Assembly: GCA_036510655.1 (NCBI GenBank)
Contig: DATCDQ010000020.1
Coordinates: forward strand, 1-64,000
Length of the DNA: 64,000 nt
Direction of reading: 5' to 3'
From: Rathayibacter_A sp036510655
GTDB taxonomy: Bacteria > Actinomycetota > Actinomycetes > Actinomycetales > Microbacteriaceae
Both the position numbers and the translations under genes were made by a program. Below are positions 1 to 8,271 of the stretch, in pieces. Under the pieces are notes generated by a model that saw only the letters and a list, made by a program, of their open reading frames with translations, did no database searches and was not told where the DNA came from. Each line of letters begins with the position of its first letter. The stretch's first letter is position 1.

Positions 1-503
1 AGGCCGCGTTCCGCGTCCTCCCGGTAGAGCTGGCTCAGTAGCCGGCGGCGGTCCAGTTCGCTTCCGTCGAGCGAGATCTCACTGCCGCGCCGCACGATGG
101 TCAGCCCGCTGCCGCTCAGGCGCGTGCGCGCCCTGGTCAGATCGGACTCGATCGTCGATTCGCTGAGGAATGCCGCATCCGCAGCCGCGTAGATGTCGAG
201 CCGTTTCGGCTCGTCCAGTAGACGGCGCAGCAACTGTGACAAGCGTTCCGCCGGTGTCAGCGCGCCACCGTCGGCGACGCGTTCTCGTTCGAGAAATATC
301 GCATACGCGTTTCGGTGGAGGCGATAGCCGCTGCTGGAGGACTCGATGATCTCCAGAGGGGCGGATGCCTCCTTCAACTCGCCGACATAGCTGCGGATGC
401 TGCGCGGCGTGACACCGACCTGATCCGCCAATTCTGCTGCGGTGGTCCAGTCGCGGGCGTGCTCAAGTACATCGAGCATCTTCGCCTGCCTGCCCCGGAT
501 CAC
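1..503 (-). CDS. PRD/BglG-type transcriptional regulator (MtlR-like), 3' part outside window
   Basis: The first 167 residues are visible; the gene runs off the left edge. The N-terminus is a DeoR/HTH_11-like winged helix (about residues 8-55, with AELADQVGVTPRSIRSYV as the recognition region). A second helix-turn-helix (about 95-160, SESTIESDLTRARTRL) follows, as in the N-terminal half of BglG/MtlR-type PTS regulators. I chose GTG at 503 because AAGGAGG lies 6 nt upstream. It is divergent to the mannitol PTS operon, so it is probably its PTS-phosphorylated activator. The PRD and EII-like domains that would prove this lie outside the window, so the MtlR assignment is inference from position. 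Confidence 0.8.
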   Translation of the reverse strand, partial: MIRGRQAKMLDVLEHARDWTTAAELADQVGVTPRSIRSYVGELKEASAPLEIIESSSSGYRLHRNAYAIFLERERVADGGALTPAERLSQLLRRLLDEPKRLDIYAAADAAFLSESTIESDLTRARTRLSGSGLTIVRRGSEISLDGSELDRRRLLSQLYREDAERG

Positions 504-710
504 TTCCGCCTCCTTGCAGCCATGATCGTCGGTCGAACGCATCCATGGTGCGCGCTTGTAGTCAAGCATCCATCTGGCGAAGCTGCCAGGGGTTCCAGGG
601 GGTCTTCCGGGGGAGCGGAAGAAAGCCTGCTGGCGCCGCGAGGCATTGTGGCCGACCATCGAGTAACGCTCGAGAACGGGCTCGGACGGGATTCAGTTGG
701 AGGTAGAACC
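504..710. promoter_or_regulatory. Divergent promoter region of the mannitol PTS operon
   Basis: This is the 207-bp gap between the divergent regulator and the first PTS gene. It holds an interrupted palindrome GCTTG-tagt-CAAGC at 554-567, a plausible operator. A small stem CTTCCG...CGGAAG lies at 604-621, after a run of G-rich short repeats. I could not assign -35/-10 boxes with confidence. The only clear translation signal is GGAGG before the EIIB gene at 711. Confidence 0.4.
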
Positions 711-1025
711 ATGCGAATTCTTGTTGTCTGCGGGGCCGGCGCGTCAAGCACCTTCGTTGCCCTCTGGGTTCGCAGGGCCGCGGCAGCGCGCAGCGTTTCA
801 GCGTCCGCGACGGCTTCGAGCACGGCCGAGCTGGACACGCGGGCGGTGAATGCCGACGTCGTGTTGGTCGGACCGCACCTTGCCGGCGAGTTCGATGCCC
901 TCGCGTACCGCACCAGCCAGGCGGGCGCGGTCGCGGTTCTGCTGCCGGAACACGTTGTGACAACCCGTGACGGCGACGCTGCGCTCGACATCGCACTCGC
1001 TACAGCCACCGCATCCATCTGCTGA
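711..1025 (+). CDS. PTS EIIB-like small protein (lactose/cellobiose type)
   Basis: The protein has 104 residues. It opens with MRILVVCGAGASSTF, the P-loop-like signature of lactose/cellobiose-family EIIB domains, with Cys7 as the expected phosphorylation site. The rest alternates beta strands and helices (ADVVLVGPHLAGEF at about 50-63), as in that fold. Start ATG 711 is set by GGAGG at 699-703; the open frame extends further upstream but that part reads as noise. It is the first gene of the mannitol PTS operon, 55 bp before HPr. A separate EIIB is unexpected because mtlA carries its own EIIB domain, so this may act as a phosphorylation sensor for the regulator or serve another EIIC. Confidence 0.75.
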   Translation: MRILVVCGAGASSTFVALWVRRAAAARSVSASATASSTAELDTRAVNADVVLVGPHLAGEFDALAYRTSQAGAVAVLLPEHVVTTRDGDAALDIALATATASIC

Positions 1026-1080
1026 CTTTCAATCGACATCCAGCCACCGACCTTCGCACCGGACCACTGAGGAGAACACC

Positions 1081-1350
1081 ATGACAGAACGCACCATCCG
1101 GATCGGATCCAGCCACGGCTTGCACGCCCGGCCGGCCAAGCTGTTCGTGCAGGCGGTGTCCGCAGCAGGCATCCCTGTCACGATCGCAAAGGGCTCGGGC
1201 AAACCGGTCAGCGCGTCGAGCATTCTCGGGGTCATCTCGCTCGGGATCGATCACGGCGATTACGTCACCCTGAGTTCGGATGCCGACGGAGCGGATTCCG
1301 TGCTCGATGACCTCACGGAAGTGCTCGTCACGGATCACGACAATGTCTGA
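1081..1350 (+). CDS. ptsH: HPr phosphocarrier protein
   Basis: This 89-residue protein has the usual HPr length. The active-site motif GLHARPAKLF carries His15, which accepts phosphate from Enzyme I and passes it to EIIA. A regulatory-site-like segment SSILGVISLG holds Ser47, which aligns with Ser46 of Gram-positive HPr, although I see no HPr kinase in the window. A GAGGAG ribosome site precedes ATG 1081. Its last 8 nt overlap the start of ptsI, so the two are probably translationally coupled. Confidence 0.95.
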   Translation: MTERTIRIGSSHGLHARPAKLFVQAVSAAGIPVTIAKGSGKPVSASSILGVISLGIDHGDYVTLSSDADGADSVLDDLTEVLVTDHDNV

Positions 1351-3115
1351 GCTCAGTACGGCTGAGCGGCCTCGTACAGCACGCATGCTGACCGGCTCCG
1401 GCATCGGGCAGGGCATTGCAATCGGCCAGGTGCTGCGCGCTGCCGATCCGCTGCCCGAGCCCGACGACGAACGCTCGAGCCGTGCGCCCGAGGAGGAACG
1501 CGCGCTGGTGCTCGCCGCGACCGCAGCGGTGGCTGCGACGCTGAACGAGCGCGCCGCACAGGTCTCCGGCGTCGCCACCGATGTGCTCGAGGCGCAGGCG
1601 ATGATCGTCGAAGACGAGATGCTCGCGAGTGAAGTCGACACCCGCATCGGCGACGGCAAAACAGCCGAGCGTGCAGTCTTCGAGGCTTTCGCGGCATTCC
1701 GCGAGACGCTCACCGGCTTTGGTGGTTACATGGCAGAGCGTGCCGGCGACCTCGACGATCTTTCGCAACGGGTCGTGGCTGAGCTCATCGGAGTCGCCGC
1801 CCCAGGGCTGCCCAGCTCAGACACTCCGTTCGTGCTCGTCGCTCGCGACCTCGCCCCGGCGGAAACCGTACTGCTCGACCTCAGCAAGGTGCTGGCGGTG
1901 GTCACCACTGAGGGTGGGCCCACCTCGCACACGGCCATCCTCGCCCGCGAGAAGTCGATCGTCGCCATCGTCGCAGCGACCGGAGCCGATCGTCTCCGCA
2001 CCGGGGATCAACTGATCGTGGATGCCGCATCCGGCATTGTTACGATCGCTCCGGATGCCGCGCAGCTCGCCGACGCGCAGCGCCGCATCGATCAGCGCGC
2101 AGCCCTGCTCGCCGCGCCTGCAGCCCCTGGCGTGCTGGCCGACGGCACGCCTGTTCCTCTGCTGGCCAACCTCGGCTCGGCAAATAGCGTCGACGCTGCG
2201 GTCGCGGCCGGCGCTGAGGGCGTCGGCCTGTTCCGCACCGAGTTTCTCTTCCTGGATGCGCGACTTGCACCGACGGTCGAAGAGCAGCAGGAGCATTACC
2301 GCAAGCTGCTGGCCGCGTTCGCAGGCAAGAAGGTCGTGGTGCGGGTGCTCGATGCGGGAGCGGACAAACCGCTCGAATTCCTGAACGACACGCACGAGGA
2401 GAACCCTGCCCTCGGAGTCCGCGGATTGCGGGCACTGCGGGACAACGAAGACATTCTGCGCGAGCAACTGACCGCGCTCGCGGCGGCAGATGCCGAGACG
2501 GACGCAGACCTGTGGGTGATGGCTCCGATGGTCGCAACCGTGGACGAGGCCTCGTACTTCACCGAACTCGCCCGCGAATACGGCATCAAGACGGCCGGCG
2601 TGATGATCGAGGTGCCCTCCGCCGCCCTGATCGCAGATCGCATCCTCGCCCACACCGACTTCGCCTCGATAGGCACGAACGACCTCACCCAGTACACGCT
2701 CGCCGCCGACCGCCTGCTCGGCTCGGTGGCGCACTATCAGGACCCTTGGCATCCGGCGGTCCTGCGCCTGATCAGCGAGGTCGGGGCGGCCGGCGAAGCC
2801 AGCGGCAAGCCCGTCGGCGTGTGCGGGGAGGCCGCGGCCGACCCGTTGCTGGCAGTCGTGCTCGTCGGCCTCGGTGTGAAGACACTGTCGATGTCACCGG
2901 CGGCGTTGGCGGATGTTCGCGCCTCACTCAAGCATTTCACCATCGAAGACGCGCGAGCGCTGGCGTCGGCGGCGCTTGCCGCCGACGGTGGCACCGAGGC
3001 TCGAGTTGCGGCTCAGGACCTCGCGGACCGATACACGACTCAACTCACGACACAGACCGCAACAACAATCACAACACACACCCCCAACACAGCACAGAAT
3101 GGAGCAGTCTCATGA
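1343..3115 (+). CDS. ptsI: PTS Enzyme I (phosphoenolpyruvate-protein phosphotransferase)
   Basis: The protein has 590 residues, slightly longer than the usual 550-575. It autophosphorylates from phosphoenolpyruvate and phosphorylates HPr. The swivelling His domain carries GGPTSHTAIL with the active His196. The PEP-binding TIM barrel follows, with EGVGLFRTEFLF, RVLDAGADKPLEF, GTNDLTQYTLAADR and PVGVCGEAAADP. ATG 1343 lies inside the last codons of ptsH (ATGTCTGA overlap). The stop codon overlaps the mtlA start (ATGA). Because ptsH and ptsI are in this operon, general PTS capacity may itself be mannitol-induced unless a second copy exists elsewhere. Confidence 0.95.
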   Translation: MSELSTAERPRTARMLTGSGIGQGIAIGQVLRAADPLPEPDDERSSRAPEEERALVLAATAAVAATLNERAAQVSGVATDVLEAQAMIVEDEMLASEVDTRIGDGKTAERAVFEAFAAFRETLTGFGGYMAERAGDLDDLSQRVVAELIGVAAPGLPSSDTPFVLVARDLAPAETVLLDLSKVLAVVTTEGGPTSHTAILAREKSIVAIVAATGADRLRTGDQLIVDAASGIVTIAPDAAQLADAQRRIDQRAALLAAPAAPGVLADGTPVPLLANLGSANSVDAAVAAGAEGVGLFRTEFLFLDARLAPTVEEQQEHYRKLLAAFAGKKVVVRVLDAGADKPLEFLNDTHEENPALGVRGLRALRDNEDILREQLTALAAADAETDADLWVMAPMVATVDEASYFTELAREYGIKTAGVMIEVPSAALIADRILAHTDFASIGTNDLTQYTLAADRLLGSVAHYQDPWHPAVLRLISEVGAAGEASGKPVGVCGEAAADPLLAVVLVGLGVKTLSMSPAALADVRASLKHFTIEDARALASAALAADGGTEARVAAQDLADRYTTQLTTQTATTITTHTPNTAQNGAVS

Positions 3116-4692
3116 CGACGACGTCAACCGTGAAACAGCCGGGAGGTGCCCGCGTCCGTGTTCAACGGTTCGGCACCTTCCTCAGCGGCATGGTCATGCC
3201 CAACATCCCAGCATTCATTGCGTGGGGGTTGATCACCGCGTTCTTCATAGCCACTGGCTGGTTGCCAAGCGGCATTCTCGGCGGCTTCGGCGATGTCAGC
3301 CAGATCGGCTGGCACGGTGCGGCCACAGTCTTGGCGCAGGACGCCAACGGCCACACGTTCACGCAGTACGTCGGGCTGGTCGGGCCGATGATCACCTACC
3401 TGCTGCCGCTGCTGATCGCCAACACCGGAGGCCGCATGATCTACGGCGTTCGCGGTGGCGTCGTCGCCACGATTGCGACCATGGGCGTGATCGTCGGCAG
3501 CGACATCCCGATGTTCATCGGCGCGATGATCCTCGGCCCGCTGAGCGCATGGCTGATGAAGAAGGTCGACGGTATCTGGGACGGCAAGATCAGGCCCGGA
3601 TTCGAGATGCTCATCGACAACTTCTCGGCGGGTATTCTGGGTGGTCTCCTGTCGGTCGGTGCGTTCTTCGGGATCGCGCCACTGGTCGAGTGGATCAGCA
3701 GCCTTCTCGGCGGCGCAGTCAACTGGCTTGTCGCGCAGCACCTGCTGCCGCTTGCCAGCATCCTGATCGAGCCGGGCAAGGTGCTGTTCCTGAACAACGC
3801 AATCAACCACGGCGTGCTCACCCCGCTCGGCGTCGAACAGGCGCAGCAGACCGGAAAGTCGATCCTGTTCCTGCTCGAGGCGAACCCCGGCCCCGGCCTC
3901 GGCATCCTGATCGCGTACTCGCTGTTCGGCATCGGCATTGCCAAGGCGAGCGCACCCGGCGCCATCATCATCGAGTTCTTCGGTGGCATCCACGAGATCT
4001 ACTTCCCGTTCGTGCTGATGAAGCCGATCCTGGTGCTGGCCGCGATCGGCGGCGGCATGACCGGTGTCGCGATCAACGCCGCATTCGCAACCGGCCTGCG
4101 TGCGCCGGCCTCGCCTGGAAGCATCATCGCGATTCTGATCCAGACGGCCCCGGGCAGTTACATCGGTGTGATCCTGTCGGTGATCGGAGCTGCAACCGTT
4201 TCGTGCCTCATCAGTTCGGTGATCTTGAGGGCTACCCGCAAGCGCGATCTGGCTAAGGGTGAGACCGGCGATCTGGCTGCTGCGGTGGCGCAAACTGAAG
4301 CCAACAAGGGCAAGAACAGCTCAGTACTGGGCGGCCTCGTGAACGAGGGACTGGTCGGCGAGGGCGATGCACAGGGCACGGGCACCAAGCGACTGATCCG
4401 CAACATCGTGTTCGCCTGCGATGCCGGGATGGGTTCGAGCGCGATGGGCGCATCCGTTCTTCGAAACAAGATCAAGAAGGCCGGAGTCGAGGGTGTGACC
4501 GTCACCAACAAGGCGATCGCTAATCTGGAAGACAACGTCGACCTGGTCATCACGCAGCGCGAGCTGACGGATCGGGCCCGCGCGAAGACGCCGTCGGCGC
4601 AGCATGTGTCGGTCGACAACTTCATGAACAGTCCGCGCTACGACGAGGTCGTCGAACTCGTCTCGGCAAAAGAGGAAGAGACAGCGGGATAA
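3112..4692 (+). CDS. mtlA: PTS mannitol-specific EIICB component
   Basis: This is a 526-residue membrane permease that imports mannitol as mannitol-1-phosphate. Residues about 20-365 form the hydrophobic EIIC domain (FGTFLSGMVMPNIPAFIAWG at the start, then several membrane helices). After a linker, the cytosolic EIIB domain carries FACDAGMGSSAMGASVL with phospho-acceptor Cys436. The usual fused EIIA is absent and is supplied by the next gene, as in Bacillus-type two-gene systems. It overlaps ptsI by 4 nt. Confidence 0.95.
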   Translation: MTTTSTVKQPGGARVRVQRFGTFLSGMVMPNIPAFIAWGLITAFFIATGWLPSGILGGFGDVSQIGWHGAATVLAQDANGHTFTQYVGLVGPMITYLLPLLIANTGGRMIYGVRGGVVATIATMGVIVGSDIPMFIGAMILGPLSAWLMKKVDGIWDGKIRPGFEMLIDNFSAGILGGLLSVGAFFGIAPLVEWISSLLGGAVNWLVAQHLLPLASILIEPGKVLFLNNAINHGVLTPLGVEQAQQTGKSILFLLEANPGPGLGILIAYSLFGIGIAKASAPGAIIIEFFGGIHEIYFPFVLMKPILVLAAIGGGMTGVAINAAFATGLRAPASPGSIIAILIQTAPGSYIGVILSVIGAATVSCLISSVILRATRKRDLAKGETGDLAAAVAQTEANKGKNSSVLGGLVNEGLVGEGDAQGTGTKRLIRNIVFACDAGMGSSAMGASVLRNKIKKAGVEGVTVTNKAIANLEDNVDLVITQRELTDRARAKTPSAQHVSVDNFMNSPRYDEVVELVSAKEEETAG

Positions 4693-4694
4693 CA

Positions 4695-5132
4695 ATGACT
4701 GAGATTCTGAGTGAATCGAGTGTGGTGGCGGCGGGGTCCGCCACCACGCGGGACGACGCGATCCGCGAGGCGGGCCAGTTGCTCGTCGACGCGGGGGCGG
4801 TGCGCCCGGACTACCTCGATGCGATGCTGGCCCGCGAGGCCACCGTGTCGACCTACATGGGCAACTTCCTCGCGATCCCTCACGGCACGAACGACGCGAA
4901 GGACTCCATCGTCCGCTCGGCACTGTCGCTCGTGCGGTACGAGAACCCGATCGACTGGGGCGGGGAAGAGGTGCGGTTCGCGGTCGGCATCGCCGGGCTG
5001 AACAACGAGCACCTGGACATCCTGTCGAAGATCGCGATCGTGTTCTCCGACGAGGATGACGTGGCCCGACTGATCGATGCGCCAGACGCCGGCGCGTTGT
5101 ATCGGCAACTCTCGGAGGTCAACGCAGAATGA
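4695..5132 (+). CDS. mtlF: PTS mannitol-specific EIIA component
   Basis: This 145-residue protein is a typical EIIA of the mannitol/fructose class. Phospho-acceptor His63 sits in FLAIPHGTNDAKDSI. It receives phosphate from HPr and passes it to the EIIB domain of MtlA. It starts 2 nt after the mtlA stop, and its last codons overlap the mtlD start (ATGA). The order mtlA-mtlF-mtlD is the classical Gram-positive arrangement. Confidence 0.95.
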   Translation: MTEILSESSVVAAGSATTRDDAIREAGQLLVDAGAVRPDYLDAMLAREATVSTYMGNFLAIPHGTNDAKDSIVRSALSLVRYENPIDWGGEEVRFAVGIAGLNNEHLDILSKIAIVFSDEDDVARLIDAPDAGALYRQLSEVNAE

Positions 5133-6283
5133 AGGCCGTTCACTTCGGCGCCGGCAATATCGGTCGCGGGTTCGTCGGGTTGCTATTGCACGACTCGGGC
5201 TACGAGATCGTCTTCGCCGATGTGAACGCCGAGCTCATCGACACGCTCGCGGCAGCAGACAGCTATGTGGTGCGCTCGGTCGGCGAACGAACCAGCGAGC
5301 AGGTCGTGACGAACTTCCGGGCGATCAACAGCCAATCGGATGCCGACGCGCTGGTTGCGGAGATCGCGACCGCCGATGTTGTGACCACGGCGGTCGGCGT
5401 GCGCATCCTGCCGTTCGTCGCCCCGGCGATCGCGGCTGCGCTCGTGCGGCGCCCTGCGGATGCCCCACCGCTGGTCGTAATGGCCTGCGAGAACGCAGTC
5501 GGCGCGACCGACACGCTGGCGGCGGCCGTGCGCAGTGCGAGCACACCGGACGAGTGGGCGGCCATCGCCCCTCGTGCCGTGTTCGCGAACACGGCCGTCG
5601 ACCGGATCGTGCCTGCCCAGCCGGCCGGCGGCGGCATCGACGTGATGGTCGAGGAGTTCTACGAATGGGTCGTCGACCGCACGCCGTTCGCCGGGCATCC
5701 GCCCGCCATCGAGGGTGTGACCTTCGTCGATGATCTCGTGCCATACGTCGAGCGCAAGCTGTACACGGTGAACACCGGGCATGCGACAGTGGCGTACACG
5801 GGCTTCCTGGCGGGTGCGCTGACGATCGCCGACGCGCTGGCGATCGACAGCGTACGGGATGTCGCATCCCGTGTTCTCAAGGAAACCTCGCTCGCCCTTG
5901 TGACCAAGCACGGCCTCGACTCCGCCGAGATGGCCGCATACAGGGAGAAGATCCTCGTTCGCTTCGAGAACGTGCATCTGCACGACGCCGTCGAACGCGT
6001 CGGGCGCGAGCCCTTGCGCAAACTTGGGCGCTACGACCGGTTCATCGGGCCCGCCGCCGAACTCTCGGAACACGGCTCGACACCGATCGCGCTGCTCGAA
6101 GCGATCGGCAGCGCGCTGCGCTTCGACGTGGCGGATGACCCGCAGAGCCAAGAACTCGGCGCGCTCCTGCGCACAAAGCCAGCCGCAGGGTTCGTGAGCG
6201 AGGTTACGGCGCTGGAGGCGGAGCATCCGCTGTTTGCACCGCTCGTCGCGGTGGTGGAGGCGGCCCAGGCTGCGCGCACCTGA
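5129..6283 (+). CDS. mtlD: Mannitol-1-phosphate 5-dehydrogenase
   Basis: This 384-residue enzyme oxidises imported mannitol-1-phosphate to fructose-6-phosphate with NAD. The N-terminus has the dinucleotide-binding segment MKAVHFGAGNIGRGF. The C-terminal half shows the long-chain dehydrogenase helical domain, with ERKLYTVNTGHATVAYTGF and KFALRK-like spacing. The length matches the family. It ends the operon, followed by two repeat elements (6291-6333 and 6366-6432) before a convergent gene. Confidence 0.95.
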   Translation: MKAVHFGAGNIGRGFVGLLLHDSGYEIVFADVNAELIDTLAAADSYVVRSVGERTSEQVVTNFRAINSQSDADALVAEIATADVVTTAVGVRILPFVAPAIAAALVRRPADAPPLVVMACENAVGATDTLAAAVRSASTPDEWAAIAPRAVFANTAVDRIVPAQPAGGGIDVMVEEFYEWVVDRTPFAGHPPAIEGVTFVDDLVPYVERKLYTVNTGHATVAYTGFLAGALTIADALAIDSVRDVASRVLKETSLALVTKHGLDSAEMAAYREKILVRFENVHLHDAVERVGREPLRKLGRYDRFIGPAAELSEHGSTPIALLEAIGSALRFDVADDPQSQELGALLRTKPAAGFVSEVTALEAEHPLFAPLVAVVEAAQAART

Positions 6284-6290
6284 CCCCTTG

Positions 6291-6333
6291 CTGGTCGAGT
6301 AGGCCGCGACGACGGAGCTGCCGTATCGAGACC
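6291..6333. repeat. Dispersed GGTCGAG...CGAGACC repeat
   Basis: The segment begins CTGGTCGAGTAGGCCGCG and ends TATCGAGACC. The same outer half-sites recur at 19125-19204 and 21622-21658, with a degenerate copy at 22555-22592. This is the pattern of a genome-dispersed REP-type element lying downstream of genes. Confidence 0.6.
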
Positions 6334-6365
6334 TCCGCGCACGCTCCCTGTTGTTCCATTTCCGG

Positions 6366-6432
6366 CGAGTGCGCCCATGTGGTTGCATGGGGCGCAGATT
6401 TTGCCGCCATAGCGATCGAATGGGCGCACTCG
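6366..6432. repeat. 67-bp hairpin repeat, copy 1
   Basis: A perfect 13-bp inverted repeat, CGAGTGCGCCCAT and ATGGGCGCACTCG, bounds a 67-bp element between the convergent mtlD and nitroreductase genes. A second element of the same length with the same arms lies at 10124-10190, also between convergent genes. It could fold as a bidirectional terminator or be a REP-type element. Confidence 0.7.
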
Positions 6433-6463
6433 GCGAGGACTTGCGTGCTCAGCCGCGCGTGGA

Positions 6464-7078
6464 CTACGCGCTCAGTAGCACGAGCTCCGAGAGCGGCAGG
6501 CGGGTGCGCGGCGCCGTCTCGCGCTCGCGTAGCGCTTCCGGCAATGCGTCTGCGGATGCCAGCACACCGATCGCTGCGACCGAGACCGGTTCGAAGCGCT
6601 CATCGATCGAGAACGCCTCGCGGAGGCCATCAGCGCTGAAGCCGCCCATCTGGTGCACGTGCAGACTGTCGTGGTGCGCCTGCACCGACAGGTGTGCGAG
6701 CGCCTGGCCAAGGTCGTACTTGGCCCACGGGCGGGGCTTGCCCTCGGCATCCGTCACCTCGGCGAGTCCGACGATCAAGGCGCCGGCGGATGTCGTCCAC
6801 ACCTGGTTGAAGCCCATCAGGTTTGCGACGATGCTGTCGAACGCACTGCTGCCGCGGCGGGCGACGATGAAGCGCGACGGCTGCGAGTTGCCCGCGGAAG
6901 GCGCCCAACGGGCAGCCTCGAGCGCGGCCAGCAGCTTCTTCTCGTCCAGCGGCGCTGACGCGTCGAACGAGCGTGGACTCCAGCGTTCGGCGAGCACCTC
7001 ATCGATGGGCGTGCTGGTCTGCGCGGTCTTTGCCGGGGCGGCCGTGAGCTGGGTGGACGGAGCGATAGCGAGCGACAT
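6464..7078 (-). CDS. Nitroreductase family protein
   Basis: This 204-residue flavoenzyme would reduce nitro or quinone substrates with NAD(P)H. Recognisable features are the FMN-binding RWSPRSFD segment (about 31-38), AARWAPSAGNSQPSRFIVA (about 54-72) and a C-terminal half with the helical dimer interface. AAGGAGG precedes ATG 7078. It stands alone in its orientation; a palindrome lies upstream at 7130-7143. The substrate cannot be read from the sequence. Confidence 0.9.
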   Translation of the reverse strand: MSLAIAPSTQLTAAPAKTAQTSTPIDEVLAERWSPRSFDASAPLDEKKLLAALEAARWAPSAGNSQPSRFIVARRGSSAFDSIVANLMGFNQVWTTSAGALIVGLAEVTDAEGKPRPWAKYDLGQALAHLSVQAHHDSLHVHQMGGFSADGLREAFSIDERFEPVSVAAIGVLASADALPEALRERETAPRTRLPLSELVLLSA

Positions 7079-7129
7079 GCGCTGCCTCCTTGTTGGGTCG
7101 GAACTTTCTGGGCGGCGCCATTGCCACTA

Positions 7130-7143
7130 CATGCAAACGCATG
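7130..7143. promoter_or_regulatory. Palindrome upstream of nitroreductase gene
   Basis: The perfect arms CATGC-AAAC-GCATG lie about 50 bp upstream of the nitroreductase start, in an unusually AT-rich stretch. It is a candidate operator for a redox or drug-responsive repressor. No such regulator is encoded next to it. Confidence 0.35.
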
Positions 7144-7207
7144 CAGGTTGAAAGTATTCCGACCTCAGGAACTCTTTTCGGGTTGTTTTGCGCAGAGGCA
7201 ACGGCCA

Positions 7208-8224
7208 TCAGGCGAAGTGGGCGCGCACCCTCGCCGCCATGTCTTCCGGTGACAGGTCGATCATCGCTTCGGCGTGGAGGCGTTCGAAGTAGGTGACGTC
7301 GCTGCGATACATGGGTTCGGCGTTGGAACGGCTGACGACTCGCAACAGCAACGAGTAGCGGTCGGACGGTGTGGGTCCGCCGCCGTAGATCGCCCAGTTG
7401 AACGCGGTGAGGTTCAAGGTGTAGTACGTCTGGAACACGCGGGATAACACGAATCCGAGGTCGGCGCAGTCGTCAATGGTGAGATCGGTGATGTCGTGGG
7501 CGCCGTCGACGACAGCCCAGACTTCGTGGAAGCCGATGGGCGCCCACGGCGTCAAGACCGAGACTCTGCCTTGCCGACCGACCCAACGATCGCTGCCTTC
7601 CTCTTGCGCGAGGAGGGAATCCCAGTACGACTCGGTGCCGTTCCACGCCTCGGAGAGCTGAACCAGGTTGCGCTGGGTGGTGGTACCGACGTCATCGTGG
7701 GCCGACTGACCATGCGGGTGGATCAACGAGCTGCCGGCTGGCGGCAGATAGTTTGCGTTGACCGACGACCACATGGGTCGCAGCCCGTGCACACCCTTCG
7801 TGTAGACCGTGAAGGCTTCCAGCAGGTCACCGACGCGCTGCGGCGTCAGTTCGGGTAGATCGAGGAAGTGCGACTGCGTGTCGTAGAGGCCGACGGATGA
7901 AAACTCCGAGTACGCCATCACGTTGGGGACGACCACGGCCGAACCACGCCGGATCCTGCCTTCGTCGGTGATCGACCGGTCGAACCTGCCGGTTGCCGTC
8001 TCGATCCTGTCATTACAGAACGGGCAGAACGCCGGCTTGGCGGTCAGTTCTGACAGGTCCGGACGTGACTCCGGCGCAAGCTTTGTGCCGGTGATGATCC
8101 GAGAGGTGTGCCCGGTGAGCGGATCCACACGCACCGTGAGCGGGACCTCGATCGTGGATTCCGGGTTGGTCAACTCCGGCACCCGGGCGACGATGTCATG
8201 CTGAACGAACGTAATGGCAGCCAT
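7208..8224 (-). CDS. Galactose-1-phosphate uridylyltransferase-like HIT-superfamily protein
   Basis: The protein has 338 residues. It has the GalT nucleophile motif HPHGQ in LIHPHGQSAHD (about 170) and an FCPFC cysteine pair (about 67-71) like the zinc site of GalT. The family transfers UMP between UDP-glucose and galactose-1-phosphate. No other Leloir genes are near, so the substrate could differ. I chose ATG 8224 over the GTG 6 nt upstream because TAGGCT lies exactly 6 nt before the ATG, a leaderless promoter. Confidence 0.8.
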   Translation of the reverse strand: MAAITFVQHDIVARVPELTNPESTIEVPLTVRVDPLTGHTSRIITGTKLAPESRPDLSELTAKPAFCPFCNDRIETATGRFDRSITDEGRIRRGSAVVVPNVMAYSEFSSVGLYDTQSHFLDLPELTPQRVGDLLEAFTVYTKGVHGLRPMWSSVNANYLPPAGSSLIHPHGQSAHDDVGTTTQRNLVQLSEAWNGTESYWDSLLAQEEGSDRWVGRQGRVSVLTPWAPIGFHEVWAVVDGAHDITDLTIDDCADLGFVLSRVFQTYYTLNLTAFNWAIYGGGPTPSDRYSLLLRVVSRSNAEPMYRSDVTYFERLHAEAMIDLSPEDMAARVRAHFA

Positions 8225-8230
8225 ACGCAC

Positions 8231-8236
8231 AGCCTA
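8231..8236 (-). promoter_or_regulatory. -10 element of leaderless GalT-like gene
   Basis: TAGGCT, then 6 nt, then ATG 8224 on the minus strand, with no Shine-Dalgarno sequence. TTGACG lies too close to be a normal -35. Confidence 0.5.
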
Positions 8237-8271
8237 CAAAGTCACGTCAATGCCGTAGGCACTGCCGCCGA

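Noticed and set aside
315..710. N-terminal extension of the EIIB-like protein in the same frame
   Set aside because: It lies antisense to the regulator gene, has no family resemblance, and GGAGG at 699-703 marks ATG 711 as the start.
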